Shown here: positions 30,576 through 41,859 of the stretch, in pieces
How the letters are laid out: each line of letters begins with the position of its first letter
Numbering within the stretch: the first letter of the stretch is position 1
Source: Aeromonas sp. RU39B
GTDB lineage: Bacteria > Pseudomonadota > Gammaproteobacteria > Enterobacterales > Aeromonadaceae
Direction of reading: 5' to 3'
Length of the DNA: 64,000 nucleotides
Assembly: GCF_900156095.1 (NCBI RefSeq)
Contig: NZ_FTMJ01000005.1
Coordinates: 62,001 to 126,000, forward strand
The notes under the pieces: model-generated
Database searches by the model: none
The model's input: only the letters and a program-made list of their open reading frames with translations
Told to the model about the DNA's origin: nothing
Program-made: the position numbers and the translations under genes

Positions 30576-31628
30576 ATGCAGCACCAAACCGACGACGTTC
30601 GTATCCAGGAAATCAAAGAGTTGTTGCCCCCTGTCGCGGTGCTGGAAAAGTTTCCGGCGACCGAGACCGCCAGCCGCACCGTCTATGAGTGCCGTCAGGC
30701 CATTCATCATATTCTCAACGGTGAAGATGATCGCCTGCTGGTGGTGATTGGTCCTTGCTCCATTCACGATCCCAAGGCCGCGGTAGAGTACGGTCAGCGC
30801 CTGCTGGCACTGCGCGAAGAGCTCAAGGGTGAGCTGGAAGTGGTGATGCGCGTCTACTTCGAAAAGCCGCGTACCACAGTGGGCTGGAAGGGCCTTATCA
30901 ATGATCCGTATCTGGATGGTAGCTTCCAGATCAACGACGGCCTGCGCATCGGTCGCAAACTGCTGCTCGATCTTAACGATCTGGGTCTGCCGACGGCCTC
31001 CGAGTTCCTTGATATGATCTCGCCGCAATACGTGGCCGATCTGATGAGCTGGGGTGCTATCGGTGCCCGCACCACCGAATCCCAGGTGCACCGTGAGCTG
31101 GCTTCCGGTCTCTCCTGCCCGGTGGGCTTTAAAAATGGTACCGACGGTACCATCAAGGTGGCCATCGATGCTATCGGTGCTGCCAGCGCTTCCCACTGCT
31201 TCCTGTCGGTCACCAAATACGGTCATTCGGCCATCGTGAAGACGGGCGGTAACCCGGATTGCCACATCATTTTGCGTGGCGGCCGCGCGCCCAACTACAG
31301 CGCCGAGCATGTGGCTGAGGTGTGCCAAGGTCTGGAGAAAGCCGGCCTGCCGCAGAAGGTGATGGTGGATTTCAGCCACGCCAACAGCAGCAAGAAGTTC
31401 AAGAATCAGATGCTGGTGGGTGAAGACGTGGCCGCCCAGATTGCCTCGGGCAGTCAGGCTGTGTTTGGTGTGATGGTGGAAAGTCATCTGGTGGAAGGTC
31501 GCCAGGATCTGGTGGATGGATGCAGCCTGACCTACGGCCAGAGCATCACCGATGCCTGCATCGGTTGGGACGACACCGAGGTGCTGCTGCGCCGTCTGGC
31601 GGCTGCGGTTAAAACCCGCCGCGGTTAA
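30576..31628 (+). CDS. aroG: 3-deoxy-7-phosphoheptulonate synthase AroG (Phe-sensitive type)
   Basis: A 350-residue type I-alpha DAHP synthase, first step of aromatic synthesis (PEP + erythrose-4-P). The metal and substrate motifs VVIGPCSIHDP, FEKPRTTVGWKGLINDP, GARTTESQVHRELASGL and DFSHANSSK are intact. Sequence and length follow E. coli AroG more than AroF or AroH, so feedback by phenylalanine is likely. Start MQHQTDDVRI at 30576 has AGGA 8 bases upstream. Regulated by the TyrR box at 30487. Confidence 0.95.
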   Translation: MQHQTDDVRIQEIKELLPPVAVLEKFPATETASRTVYECRQAIHHILNGEDDRLLVVIGPCSIHDPKAAVEYGQRLLALREELKGELEVVMRVYFEKPRTTVGWKGLINDPYLDGSFQINDGLRIGRKLLLDLNDLGLPTASEFLDMISPQYVADLMSWGAIGARTTESQVHRELASGLSCPVGFKNGTDGTIKVAIDAIGAASASHCFLSVTKYGHSAIVKTGGNPDCHIILRGGRAPNYSAEHVAEVCQGLEKAGLPQKVMVDFSHANSSKKFKNQMLVGEDVAAQIASGSQAVFGVMVESHLVEGRQDLVDGCSLTYGQSITDACIGWDDTEVLLRRLAAAVKTRRG

Positions 31629-31643
31629 TCGCGTCACCATGAG

Positions 31644-31670
31644 AAAGGGCTGCCAGTGGCAGCCCTTTTT
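31644..31670. terminator. Terminator between aroG and the haem-motif chemoreceptor gene
   Basis: AAAGGGCTGCC / GGCAGCCCTTT, 11-bp stem, loop AGT, T-run on the + strand and a shorter one on the minus strand, so probably bidirectional. Confidence 0.85.
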
Positions 31671-31678
31671 GCTATCGC

Positions 31679-33274
31679 TTACCAGCGGTAGGTTTTTAAC
31701 AGAGCCTCAAGTCGTGCTGAGAGCTCCACCAGTTGCTGGCAGGCGCTGCTCGCTGAGCGGGCCTGATCGAGTGTCTGGTGCGCAGTATCACGGATCTGAC
31801 CGACTGACAGGGTCACGTTGTGGCAGACCCGGTTCTGCTGCTCGGCCGATTCGGCCATCTGGTTGTTGAGATCATTGATATTGGCAATGCGGTCGATGAT
31901 GGTCTGCATCGCAGCCAGTGTGTCGCGCGTCTTACCTATGCTCTCGGCGGCTTTATGCTCGGCATCGCTGATAACGTCAACGGCGCTTTGTGCCTCACTT
32001 TGCAAGGCGCGGATCATCTGGGCTATCTCTTCACTGGCCGAGCGGCTGCGACTCGAGAGGGCGCGTACCTCGTCAGCGACCACCGCAAAGCCGCGACCCT
32101 GCTCACCGGCGCGGGCGGCTTCGATGGCGGCGTTCAGTGCCAGCAAGTTGGTCTGATCGGCAATGGCCTTGATAACTTCAAGCACTCCATCGACGGCCAG
32201 GCAGCGCTCATCGAGCGCTTTGATCACCCGATCGATGCGGCCAATCTCTTCTGAGAGTTCGCTCATGTTGTGGATTGAGGCATGCGCCAGCTCACTGGCA
32301 TGGCCGGCATCGCGGTCAGTCAGTGCCGAGAGCTCGGCATTTTGCTGGCTGTGGCTGCGCACCGAGCCGGAGCAGTGATCCAGCTCACCTACCGCGTCGG
32401 CGACCTGGCGCGTTTGTGTATCCTGCATGTTGGCGCACGACTCGGTATTGGCCGCTACCTGGCTTATCTGGGCCGACTCTTCATAGATGCGTTGGGTGGC
32501 GTGCTCTACTTCGCTCAAGCTGGCGCGAAATCCCTGCACCATCTCGGCCACTGCTTGGGTCATGTGTCCTATTTCGTCGCGGCTGGCGACGGGGAGCGGC
32601 AGCGAGAGATCGCGCTGCTGGGCCATACGGATCACCGTCCCCTGCAACTGCTGGATGGGGCGGCGGATATAGCGCTGCAGCACCCAGCCCAGCACTACAA
32701 AGCCCAACCCGAACACGGCCGTGAGTGTGCCGATCAGTAGCCAGTTGTTATGCCTGATCTCGCTTAAGGTAGCGGAGAGATCATAGGTAATGCGCACGGC
32801 CCCCAGCACGGTGCCTTCACTGACCTGATGGCACATCAGGCACTGGGTGCCGCGATACTCCTTATAGGCTTTGAACGGTTTGATAAGGGTCAGCCGCTCT
32901 CCTTGCTGCTCCATGATCTGCTCGCCACTTTCCAGGGCGCGGCGATCCCAGGCATCCACCGCGTGCTGATCATTGTGGCCGGGACCAAACAGCGAGGTGA
33001 TGGCTGGCGCCCTAATCAACCGCGCTTCTACTACGCCGGGCTCGCTTTTCAGTTTGGTTTGCACGATCTGCCGGTTGGCAATGGTGCCGGTCACCATCAA
33101 GACGTTGAGCTGATCCATGTAGGTATTGGCAACATTGTCGACTTTTTCGCTCACCAGCTTGAGGGCCAGATCCCGTTGTAGCCAGGCCGAGAGCTCGTAA
33201 GAGAGGAAAAAGGTCGTACCAATAACCAGGGTGAGGGGCAGGAAAATCTTCTGTTTTAACGAGAGATTTCGCAT
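31679..33274 (-). CDS. Methyl-accepting chemotaxis protein with periplasmic CxxCH haem motif
   Basis: A 531-residue chemoreceptor: TM1 near residues 9-28, a periplasmic sensor of about 150 residues, TM2 near 178-200, HAMP to about 253, and a signalling domain with [20 protein letters not shown]. The sensor carries GTQCLMCHQ, a CxxCH motif at residues 145-149, on the periplasmic side where c-type haem is attached. This layout resembles c-haem sensor domains described in Geobacter chemoreceptors. It may sense redox state, oxygen or NO. ATG at 33274 is used; an in-frame TTG at 33283 is less likely. A sigma-28-like promoter lies upstream. Confidence 0.88.
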   Translation of the reverse strand: MRNLSLKQKIFLPLTLVIGTTFFLSYELSAWLQRDLALKLVSEKVDNVANTYMDQLNVLMVTGTIANRQIVQTKLKSEPGVVEARLIRAPAITSLFGPGHNDQHAVDAWDRRALESGEQIMEQQGERLTLIKPFKAYKEYRGTQCLMCHQVSEGTVLGAVRITYDLSATLSEIRHNNWLLIGTLTAVFGLGFVVLGWVLQRYIRRPIQQLQGTVIRMAQQRDLSLPLPVASRDEIGHMTQAVAEMVQGFRASLSEVEHATQRIYEESAQISQVAANTESCANMQDTQTRQVADAVGELDHCSGSVRSHSQQNAELSALTDRDAGHASELAHASIHNMSELSEEIGRIDRVIKALDERCLAVDGVLEVIKAIADQTNLLALNAAIEAARAGEQGRGFAVVADEVRALSSRSRSASEEIAQMIRALQSEAQSAVDVISDAEHKAAESIGKTRDTLAAMQTIIDRIANINDLNNQMAESAEQQNRVCHNVTLSVGQIRDTAHQTLDQARSASSACQQLVELSARLEALLKTYRW

Positions 33275-33343
33275 GGCAGACAATCCATGTGCAGTCAGTG
33301 AACGCAGACCACGATAGAGGTCGGCAAGTGTCTTGCTACATTG

Positions 33344-33370
33344 CTATCGACCGATGCTATCAAATCGTTA
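33344..33370 (-). promoter_or_regulatory. Possible sigma-28 (flagellar) promoter
   Basis: On the minus strand TAACGATT-N11-GTCGATAG resembles TAAAGTTT-N11-GCCGATAA (5/8 and 6/8 matches), 70 bases upstream of the chemoreceptor start. Confidence 0.35.
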
Positions 33371-33444
33371 ACACACAAACTGTGCTTTTAATCAGTAATG
33401 TGCGGTGCATCGCAGGGGATTGATCCAGCACAATAAAGCTTGAG

Positions 33445-33459
33445 TGATAATAACTATCA
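33445..33459 (+). promoter_or_regulatory. Fur box upstream of hutW
   Basis: TGATAATAACTATCA matches the 7-1-7 Fur motif TGATAAT-N-ATTATCA at all but one position. It contains a GATAAT -10-like hexamer and lies 30 bases ahead of the hutW ATG, so iron-loaded Fur would block transcription. Confidence 0.85.
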
Positions 33460-33488
33460 TTAAGTTTTTGGCGCGTTAGGATCTCACC

Positions 33489-34850
33489 ATGCAGTTCACT
33501 TCCACCATGACTGGCTTGCCCAGCCCATCCCCCCTGCAGTTTGCCTTTTCCAGCAAAAGTTCGGCGCACGCATCCCGCCGTGGCGGCCGTCCGATGCAAC
33601 CGGAGCATCAGCAGTGGCTGGCATGGTGGCAGCAACCCTCGCAGGCCACCGAGCGCGCGCTCTATCTGCACATCCCGTTTTGCACCAAGCGCTGCAGTTT
33701 CTGTAACTTCTTTGAAAATGGTGCCAATCCTAGGCGGATTGAACGTTATGTGACGGCGCTGTGTGAAGAGTTGGAGCGGGCAGCAGACACCCCTCTGGCG
33801 CAGAGCCGACCGTTTGAGGCGGTCTATCTGGGAGGAGGCACACCAACCGACATGACGGCCGAGCAACTGGCCTTGGTGTTGGCGGCAGTGCGGCGTTTTC
33901 CGCTGGCTGCAGATGCCGAGGTGACGCTGGAGGGGCGTCTGCATGGCTTTGACGATGAGAAATGGCAGGCCGCCTTGGCTGGTGGGGTAAACCGTCTCTC
34001 GTTTGGCGTACAGAGTTTTGATAGCAAGGTGCGTCTGGCGGCCGGACGTATTGATGATCGCGATACCGTGATGAGTCGCTTGCAGACGCTGGGGCGACGT
34101 AATCAGGCGGTGGTGGTGGCGGATCTTATCTTCGGCCTGCCGTGGCAAAGCCATGAAGTGTGGCAGCAGGATCTGAGTGATCTGCTCGAATGCGATATCC
34201 ACGGCGTCGATCTCTATCAGTTGATCGCGCTGCCGGGTAATAACCTGGAGCGCTTTCAGGCCTCCGGTCGCCAGCCCGACGGGTTGCCCAGCCACGAGCG
34301 GGCGTTGATGTATGCAGCTGGCGCCGATCGCCTGGAGCGCGCCGGCTGGCAGCGTCTCTCCTGCAGCCACTGGCGGCGCAGTGAGGATGAGCGCAGCCGC
34401 TATAACCAGCTGGCTAAAGGTAGCGCCGAGATCCTGCCATTTGGTGCTGGGGCAGGGGGGAAGGTCCATCAATTCGCCCTGATGAATGGGCGCGATCTGG
34501 CTGGGTGGCACGCAGCCCTGGAGAAACAGGAGCGGGTGCCCGGCATGGTGATCGCCAGCGCGCCGCATGCTGCCAAAGAAGGGGCAGTCCGTCATGCCAT
34601 GGATTGTGGCGTGCTGCCTTACTCGTTGTTACCAAGCGATCAGCGAGCGCTGCTGATGGCCCTGTTTGCTATCTGGCAACAGCATGGCTTGGCCGAGTGT
34701 GGCCAGGATGCGTTAACGCTGACCCTGGCCGGGCGTTTCTGGACGGTGAATCTGCAAGCCGGGTTATTCGAGTGTCTCGACGCGCACCGTGAAGCACCCG
34801 TCGGCCACCCGGGCCGAGAGGGTCTCGCCCACCCGGGTGTCGGCCGGTGA
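33489..34850 (+). CDS. hutW: Haem-utilisation radical SAM protein HutW (ChuW-like)
   Basis: A 453-residue radical SAM enzyme related to HemN. The N-terminus ([15 protein letters not shown]) is typical of HutW/Chu[10 protein letters not shown] holds the CxxxCxxC cluster (Cys67, 71, 74 approximately), then GGGTPT, FGVQSF and DLYQLIAL. ChuW in E. coli O157 opens haem anaerobically by radical methyl transfer, releasing iron. AGGATC precedes the ATG. A Fur box upstream fits an iron-starvation role. The partners hutX and hutZ are not next to it. The last 29 codons run into the end of convergent xseA and are not conserved in family style. Confidence 0.88.
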   Translation: MQFTSTMTGLPSPSPLQFAFSSKSSAHASRRGGRPMQPEHQQWLAWWQQPSQATERALYLHIPFCTKRCSFCNFFENGANPRRIERYVTALCEELERAADTPLAQSRPFEAVYLGGGTPTDMTAEQLALVLAAVRRFPLAADAEVTLEGRLHGFDDEKWQAALAGGVNRLSFGVQSFDSKVRLAAGRIDDRDTVMSRLQTLGRRNQAVVVADLIFGLPWQSHEVWQQDLSDLLECDIHGVDLYQLIALPGNNLERFQASGRQPDGLPSHERALMYAAGADRLERAGWQRLSCSHWRRSEDERSRYNQLAKGSAEILPFGAGAGGKVHQFALMNGRDLAGWHAALEKQERVPGMVIASAPHAAKEGAVRHAMDCGVLPYSLLPSDQRALLMALFAIWQQHGLAECGQDALTLTLAGRFWTVNLQAGLFECLDAHREAPVGHPGREGLAHPGVGR

Positions 34851-36104
34851 GCGGATCACGCTGCCTGCAGGATTACGCAAAATAGCGTAACCCCGCCCCA
34901 AGGTAGCCAGTGGACTGACTCCGTCCAACCGGGCGGTGAGCATTGCCAGGTGATGCTGGCGGCTGCCTATCAGCCGATCAAACGCGCTGTGCAGGCGCTC
35001 TTGTGCCAACTGGTGACGGCGATGGGCCGTTTCCAGCCGCTGTCCCGGTGCCTGACGCTGCAGGCGATCATTGAGTACCTGCAGGCGGCGCTCGTCATCG
35101 CGAAGAATTCGCTCCATCTTGCGCTGTAGGCGCAGCGCCAGCTCATCAAGGCGTTGGGATTGACGTTCGAGCTGGCGTTTGGGATCGCAGTTGAGCAAAC
35201 GCTGCTCGAGCAAGGAGAGTTGATGCCTGGCCGTGCGCGCCTGTTGGCTCAGCGCGCGCTTGAGCTGTCGCTCCAGAGCCTGCCAGCGCTGGCGCAGCGC
35301 ACCCTGATCCGGCGCCACCAGCTCGGCGGCAGCCGACGGTGTCGGAGCGCGCAGATCAGCTACAAAGTCACTGATCGTCACATCCACCTCATGGCCGACG
35401 GCGCTGATCACCGGGATCTGCGAGGCAGCGATAGCCCGCGCCACCGCTTCTTCGTTAAAGCACCAGAGATCTTCGAGTGAGCCACCGCCACGCCCGACGA
35501 TCAGCACATCCACTTCATTGCGCGCATTGGCAATCTGGATAGCGCGCACAATCTGCGCCGTGGCGCTGGCGCCCTGCACCTGGGTGGGATAGATGATGAT
35601 GGGCAAGGTCGGTGCGCGTCGTGAAAGCACGGTGATCATATCGTGCAAGGCCGCGCCGGTGGCAGAGGTAATCATCCCGACGGCTCTGGGCTCGGCCGGC
35701 AAGGGGCGCTTGCGCTCGGCGGCAAACAGTCCTTCGGCGGCGAGTCGATTTTTCAGCTCTTCAAAGCGCATGGACAGCAGGCCATCACCGGCCGGCTGCA
35801 TGCTTTCGATAATCAGCTGATAGTCGCCACGCGGCTCATAGAGGGAGACGCGCGCTTGAACCAGTACCTGGATACCATCACGAGGGCGCATGGGCACGCG
35901 GCGGTTACTGCCCTTGAACATGGCACAGCGCACCTGCGAGGAGAGATCCTTGAGTGAGAAATACCAGTGGCCGGAGGAGGGCATAGCCAAATTGGAGATC
36001 TCGCCCGTCAGCCAGACGATACCCAGCTCATGCTCGAGCAGCATGCGCACGGCGCTGTTGAGGCGGGTGACGGTAAAAACCGGTTGCGAGGATGACTGAT
36101 TCAA
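34764..36104 (-). CDS. xseA: Exodeoxyribonuclease VII large subunit XseA
   Basis: A 446-residue subunit: N-terminal OB-fold ([26 protein letters not shown]), catalytic domain with [30 protein letters not shown] and [29 protein letters not shown], a long coiled-coil (about 275-390) and a C-terminal segment. With XseB it degrades single-stranded DNA. Its 3' end overlaps hutW by 87 bases tail to tail. In E. coli it diverges from guaB directly; here yitT lies between. Confidence 0.96.
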   Translation of the reverse strand: MNQSSSQPVFTVTRLNSAVRMLLEHELGIVWLTGEISNLAMPSSGHWYFSLKDLSSQVRCAMFKGSNRRVPMRPRDGIQVLVQARVSLYEPRGDYQLIIESMQPAGDGLLSMRFEELKNRLAAEGLFAAERKRPLPAEPRAVGMITSATGAALHDMITVLSRRAPTLPIIIYPTQVQGASATAQIVRAIQIANARNEVDVLIVGRGGGSLEDLWCFNEEAVARAIAASQIPVISAVGHEVDVTISDFVADLRAPTPSAAAELVAPDQGALRQRWQALERQLKRALSQQARTARHQLSLLEQRLLNCDPKRQLERQSQRLDELALRLQRKMERILRDDERRLQVLNDRLQRQAPGQRLETAHRRHQLAQERLHSAFDRLIGSRQHHLAMLTARLDGVSPLATLGRGYAILRNPAGSVIRSPADTRVGETLSARVADGCFTVRVETLE

Positions 36105-36516
36105 CGTGTTCTCATTGTGTCTGTCCAGCCATCATGGATGGACAATCAAGGGGATGAGGCATCTTACCGCACTTTATCGTTGGCGGTGAATGCTCAGACT
36201 GGCCTTCATTACGCACCAAATTGGCGCGCATGCACCAGCGATGGTTCATCCTGTGGGCTGGCCAGAGCACGCGATGTGATGGCTCTGAGGTCTGTGCTGG
36301 CGGGTAGTGGCAGCATAAAATCTTTTGCGCTCGGCGTTGGAAGGGGATGGAGATGTGTGTGTCAGCAGCAAATTTCTCTGTCTGCCATTTTGCAGGGTAA
36401 ATTACCAAATTTTTATGATATGCAGCGCGTTACTGCGAGATGGTGCTGTTTTTGCAGCATCTTTAGCGACTGGCCATGGATGCCTGCCGTGTTCTCTCTT
36501 GCAGTGAGGTCACATC
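36105..36516. other. Divergent intergenic region between xseA and yitT
   Basis: About 410 bases without a supported gene. A hairpin TGTCCA-g-CCAT-c-ATGG-a-TGGACA sits at 36119-36141 near the xseA start. A run of A/T-rich sequence at 36395-36425 may hold the yitT promoter. A + strand frame starting at 36117 crosses the yitT start and looks non-coding. Confidence 0.5.
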
Positions 36517-37170
36517 ATGACAATGACGCACCATTTTTCTCCGGCTCCGGAACATAGAGTCAAAAGTGCCCGCAGAACGCTGGCACACAGCATCAAGGAT
36601 GATATTTACGGATTGGCGCTGGGCGTGATGTTTATTGCCGTCGGGCTCAATTTGCTCAAACAGTGCGGCATGATCACCGGTGGCATTGCCGGGTTGGCGC
36701 TACTTGGGTCTTACTACTTTCACGCGTCGGTCGGCGTGTTGTTTGCTCTGGTGAACGTCCCTTTTCTTATCTTCTGCTATTTCACCATGGGACGTGCGTT
36801 TACGCTAAAGACCGTGATCGTCAACCTGGCGCTGGCGCTGACGACACAGGCCGTCCCCACTATGCTAACGGTCAGCTACATCCATCCCCTGTTTGCCGCA
36901 CTGGTGGGCGGCACCTTCCTCGGGATGGGCGTACTGTCGCTGGCCCGTCATAACGCATCGGTCGGTGGTACGGGCGTTGTTACCTTGTGGCTACAGCAGC
37001 GCGCCAGCATCAATGCTGGAAAGACCCAGTTGCTGCTCGATATTCTGGTGTTTGCCCTGTCGCTCCCGGTGGTGCGAGTGGAGTTAATACTCTGGTCGAC
37101 CCTCAGTGCGGTGGCGATGAATGCCATGCTGATAAACTGGCACAAACCGGGTCGTTATCACGGTGGGTGA
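36517..37170 (+). CDS. YitT family membrane protein
   Basis: A 217-residue membrane protein with about six helices and the DUF161/YitT signatures GLALGVMFIAVGLNLLKQ, MITGGIAGLALLG and VGGTGVVTLWLQQ. The C-terminal cytoplasmic DUF2179 domain found in long YitT proteins is absent. Function is unknown; such proteins are suspected transporters. GAGGTCACATC precedes the ATG. It sits between xseA and guaB, which are adjacent in E. coli. Confidence 0.85.
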   Translation: MTMTHHFSPAPEHRVKSARRTLAHSIKDDIYGLALGVMFIAVGLNLLKQCGMITGGIAGLALLGSYYFHASVGVLFALVNVPFLIFCYFTMGRAFTLKTVIVNLALALTTQAVPTMLTVSYIHPLFAALVGGTFLGMGVLSLARHNASVGGTGVVTLWLQQRASINAGKTQLLLDILVFALSLPVVRVELILWSTLSAVAMNAMLINWHKPGRYHGG

Positions 37171-37292
37171 GGGTGAGGCAAAACGGATTAGTCTGCTTCG
37201 ATCAGCCACAAATGTTGGGCTGGAAAGGCCCATTAGACGACCATTTTTGTTGCTTTTTTACCGGATTCGTCGGGAAAATTGGCGATGTGTAG

Positions 37293-37349
37293 TAAAAATT
37301 TAAAAAATAGTCCTTTACGACTGTCACATTGGCCGGTAGAATTTGCCGG
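37293..37349 (+). promoter_or_regulatory. Strong guaB promoter with A-tract UP element
   Basis: A -35 TTTACG (37314-37319), 17-base spacer and -10 TAGAAT (37337-37342) give a predicted start near 37349. An A/T run (37293-37308) directly upstream resembles an UP element, and a GC discriminator (GCCGGC) follows the -10, both features of growth-rate-controlled promoters such as E. coli guaB. Confidence 0.75.
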
Positions 37350-37388
37350 CAATATTTTACACCCCCACACCACAGGTGAGATATTGCC

Positions 37389-38852
37389 ATGCTCCGGATT
37401 GCCAAAGAAGCGCTGACCTTCGACGACGTGTTGCTGGTTCCCGCCCACTCCACTGTTCTCCCCAATACTGCCGATCTGCGTACCAAGCTGACCTCCAAAA
37501 TCAGCCTCAACATCCCCATGATCTCTGCTGCCATGGACACCGTGACCGATGCGCGTCTGGCCATTGCCCTGGCTCAGGAAGGGGGGATCGGGTTTATCCA
37601 CAAGAACATGACGGTGGAGCAACAAGCTGCCGAAGTGCGCAAGGTCAAGAAGTACGAAAGTGGCGTGGTCTCCGACCCGGTCACCGTGCGTCCTGACATG
37701 ACCATTGCCCAGATCAAAGAGCTGAGCCACAAGACCGGTTTCGCCGGTTATCCGGTTGTCACTGAAGGCCACCAGCTGGTCGGCATCATCACCGGCCGTG
37801 ACGTACGCTTCGTCACCGATCTCTCCCTGACGGTTGAACAGGTCATGACTGGCAAAGAACGCCTGGTGACCGTGCGTGAAGGCGCTGCCCGTGAAGAGGT
37901 GGTTGGCCTGATGCAAAAGCACCGTATCGAGAAGGTGCTGGTGGTCAATGCCGATTTCAAACTCAAGGGCATGATCACGGTGAAAGACTTCCAAAAAGCC
38001 GAGCGTAAGCCCCACGCCTGCAAGGACGAGCAGGGTCGTCTGCGCGTCGGTGCGGCAGTCGGTGCCGGTGCCGGTAACGAAGAGCGCGTTGCTGCGCTGG
38101 TGGAAGCCGGTGTTGATGTGCTCTTGATTGACTCTTCTCACGGCCACTCCCAAGGCGTACTGGACCGTATCAAGGCAACCCGCGAGGCTTATCCGGAACT
38201 GCAAATCATCGGTGGTAACGTGGCCACTGCCGCCGGTGCGCGCGCACTGGTCGAAGCCGGTGTGAATGCCGTCAAAGTCGGTATCGGCCCGGGCTCTATC
38301 TGCACCACCCGTATCGTGACCGGTGTGGGCGTTCCGCAAATCACCGCCATCTCCGACGCCGTAGAAGCCCTTGAAGGCACGGGCGTTCCGGTCATTGCTG
38401 ACGGCGGTATCCGTTTCTCTGGCGACATCGCCAAGGCGATTGCTGCGGGCGCCAGCTGCGTCATGGTCGGCTCCATGTTCGCCGGTACTGAAGAAGCACC
38501 GGGTGAAATCGAGCTCTACCAGGGCCGTTCGTTCAAGTCTTACCGCGGTATGGGCTCGCTGGGCGCCATGTCCAAGGGCTCCAGTGATCGTTACTTCCAA
38601 AGCGATAACGCCGCTGACAAGCTGGTGCCGGAAGGCATCGAAGGGCGCGTGCCTTACAAGGGCCGCCTCAAAGAGATCATCCATCAACAGATGGGTGGCC
38701 TGCGCTCTTCCATGGGTCTCACCGGCAGCGCCACCATCGACGACATGCGTACCAAGGCTGAATTTGTGCGCATCTCCGGCGCCGGGATGAAAGAGTCCCA
38801 CGTGCACGATGTGACCATTACCAAAGAAGCCCCCAACTACCGGATGGGCTGA
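37389..38852 (+). CDS. guaB: IMP dehydrogenase GuaB
   Basis: A 487-residue enzyme oxidising IMP to XMP, the first committed step to GMP. Two CBS domains (about 93-205) are inserted in the TIM barrel; the catalytic Cys is in [13 protein letters not shown] (near 305); MGSLGAM and the mobile flap follow. AGGTGAG precedes the ATG. It is followed by a terminator-like hairpin and then guaA. Confidence 0.97.
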   Translation: MLRIAKEALTFDDVLLVPAHSTVLPNTADLRTKLTSKISLNIPMISAAMDTVTDARLAIALAQEGGIGFIHKNMTVEQQAAEVRKVKKYESGVVSDPVTVRPDMTIAQIKELSHKTGFAGYPVVTEGHQLVGIITGRDVRFVTDLSLTVEQVMTGKERLVTVREGAAREEVVGLMQKHRIEKVLVVNADFKLKGMITVKDFQKAERKPHACKDEQGRLRVGAAVGAGAGNEERVAALVEAGVDVLLIDSSHGHSQGVLDRIKATREAYPELQIIGGNVATAAGARALVEAGVNAVKVGIGPGSICTTRIVTGVGVPQITAISDAVEALEGTGVPVIADGGIRFSGDIAKAIAAGASCVMVGSMFAGTEEAPGEIELYQGRSFKSYRGMGSLGAMSKGSSDRYFQSDNAADKLVPEGIEGRVPYKGRLKEIIHQQMGGLRSSMGLTGSATIDDMRTKAEFVRISGAGMKESHVHDVTITKEAPNYRMG

Positions 38853-38856
38853 TAAC

Positions 38857-38880
38857 AACGGGGCCCTGCGCCCCGTTTTA
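38857..38880 (+). terminator. Intercistronic terminator/attenuator between guaB and guaA
   Basis: AACGGGGC / GCCCCGTT, 8-bp stem, loop CCTGC, followed by TTTT and, a few bases on, TTTTTT. It lies 5 bases after guaB and 44 bases before guaA, so it would lower guaA relative to guaB. Confidence 0.65.
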
Positions 38881-38923
38881 ACTCGATTTTTTACCCCCCA
38901 CAGCAGTCTGATACAGGACGAAC

Positions 38924-40501
<1,578 letters not shown>

Positions 40502-40540
40502 GCGTTTAACGCAGTTCTCGCTGTGCAGGTAAAACTGCCA

Positions 40541-40571
40541 AAAAGACGCCCTTGCGGCGTCTTTTCTTTTT
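40541..40571 (+). terminator. Terminator after guaA
   Basis: AAAAGACGCC / GGCGTCTTTT, 10-bp stem, loop CTTGC, then CTTTTTT. Confidence 0.9.
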
Positions 40572-40640
40572 TAATCGTTTGCGTCGCAATCTGCGAATGT
40601 CACGCGGTGGCTCATGGTCATTGCAAAATATGTCAAAGCA

Positions 40641-40798
40641 GCCTTGCCAATCCCCCACACGGCTGCGTTCATTGACTCCCGCAGGGAGCGCGTCAATCAG
40701 GGGATCTTACCCTTGCTATCGTGCTTGTGACCCTGACGCAGATGCCGGTATAGCGAGCTAGCGTTGGCTTTGCCGTGTGCCTCATAGCGATATATCAA
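40641..40798 (-). pseudogene. Remnant of an IS30-family transposase
   Basis: Reading the minus strand, codons from 40798 give LIYRYEAHGKANASSLYRHL, then RQGHKHDSKGKIP up to a TGA at 40697-40699. In another frame, directly from 40697, the translation continues IDALPAGVNERSRVGDWQG. Together these follow the central part of IS30-type transposases (IYR..., SLYRHLR, GRIP, IDERPA, ERSRIGDWEGD, the last around the first DDE Asp). The join implies loss of about 10 bases. A TAG lies just upstream of LIYRY, the sequence after GDWQG diverges, and the DDE Asp is lost, so it cannot be active. No terminal repeats were found. Confidence 0.7.
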
Positions 40799-40892
40799 CT
40801 AGTGGGCGAGAAGAAGCGGTGGTTGACCACGTCTCTCCACGAGCCCTTGCAAGCGTCATTGCTTCCAGATAAGAGGACACCGCTGCGCTAGC

Positions 40893-41807
40893 TCAATTGT
40901 CCTGACGCAGTATCTCTATTAATTCGCGCAAGCCCGGCGGAACCTGACGGTGGCCCGGATAGTAGATATGGAGCGCAGGCGCTATCGGGGCCCAGTCTGA
41001 TAGCACCACCTGCAACTCGCCGCGCAGCAAGTGCTCTCGTACCCGATCCTCCAGACAGTACATTATGCCGCCGCTGGCGACAGCGATCTCGATACCCAGA
41101 GTCGTTTCATTCACGCAGAGCTGGCCCGGCACGTCGATGGTGCGATGTTCGCCGTCCTTCTCGAATTCCCATCGGTAGATGACGCCTTGACCGGTGCGGA
41201 TCTGGATGCACTCGTGCATTTTGAGATCTTCGGGAACGTGCAGCGGCGCACTGCGGTGAATGTAGCGAGGTGACGCGACTGCGACCCAGCGCAGTGGCGT
41301 GCCGATCCTGACGGCAACAAGGTCTTCTGGCACTGTCCCGCCGAAACGGATACCGGCATCGAAGCCTGCTGCCACGATATCGATCATATGGTCATCCACG
41401 GCGATCTCGACGTCGACATCGGGATAGCTATGCAGGAATTTCGGTAGGTGCTTGGCCAGCAAGAGCCGCGCTCCGTCTTGGAGTACGTTCAAACGCAGTC
41501 TCCCGATGGGGCGGTCGCGATGGTGATTCACGTCCGCCAGAGCTCCTCCAATTTCCATGAATCCGATTTCCAACCGTTTAGCTAGGCTGTCGCCGGCCTC
41601 GGTGGGCGACACCGTGCGGCTGGTGCGGTTGAGCAGGCGCACTCCAAGCCTGGCTTCCAGGTTGCGTATGGCATGGCTGAGTGCTGAGGTGGTGATGCCC
41701 AGCTCGACCGCAGCCTGGGTAAAGCTACACAGGCGATGGACGACTAGAAATGAGTTCAGATCAGCCAGGTCGGCCCTCGATAAACGCGTGATGGGGCGAA
41801 GGCTCAT
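40893..41807 (-). CDS. LysR-family transcriptional regulator
   Basis: A 304-residue LysR regulator: winged HTH at about residues 15-75 (FTQAAVELGITTSALSHAI, RLLNRTSRTVSPTEAG) and a LysR substrate domain of the CrgA/GstR-like group (GRLRLN, DAGIRFG, IRIGTPLRWVAVASPRY). It diverges from the phosphoesterase pseudogene by 52 bases and so probably once controlled it, or controls the SDR-MFS-MFS operon behind it. Effector unknown. It borders the IS30 remnant. Confidence 0.9.
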   Translation of the reverse strand: MSLRPITRLSRADLADLNSFLVVHRLCSFTQAAVELGITTSALSHAIRNLEARLGVRLLNRTSRTVSPTEAGDSLAKRLEIGFMEIGGALADVNHHRDRPIGRLRLNVLQDGARLLLAKHLPKFLHSYPDVDVEIAVDDHMIDIVAAGFDAGIRFGGTVPEDLVAVRIGTPLRWVAVASPRYIHRSAPLHVPEDLKMHECIQIRTGQGVIYRWEFEKDGEHRTIDVPGQLCVNETTLGIEIAVASGGIMYCLEDRVREHLLRGELQVVLSDWAPIAPALHIYYPGHRQVPPGLRELIEILRQDN

Positions 41808-41859
41808 GGTAAACGTCTATCTGTGAATTTAATTACACGAACCATGGATTTATACTCGA

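Noticed and set aside
33360-34595. 411-codon frame antisense to hutW
   Set aside because: hutW has clear radical SAM motifs and a Fur box; the antisense frame has no support.
37233-38858. 541-codon frame antisense to guaB
   Set aside because: Shadow of guaB codon bias; His/Asp/Gly-rich translation without family motifs.
40552-40761. Small + strand frame after guaA
   Set aside because: It begins inside the guaA terminator and overlaps the IS30 remnant, whose minus-strand translation is the meaningful one.
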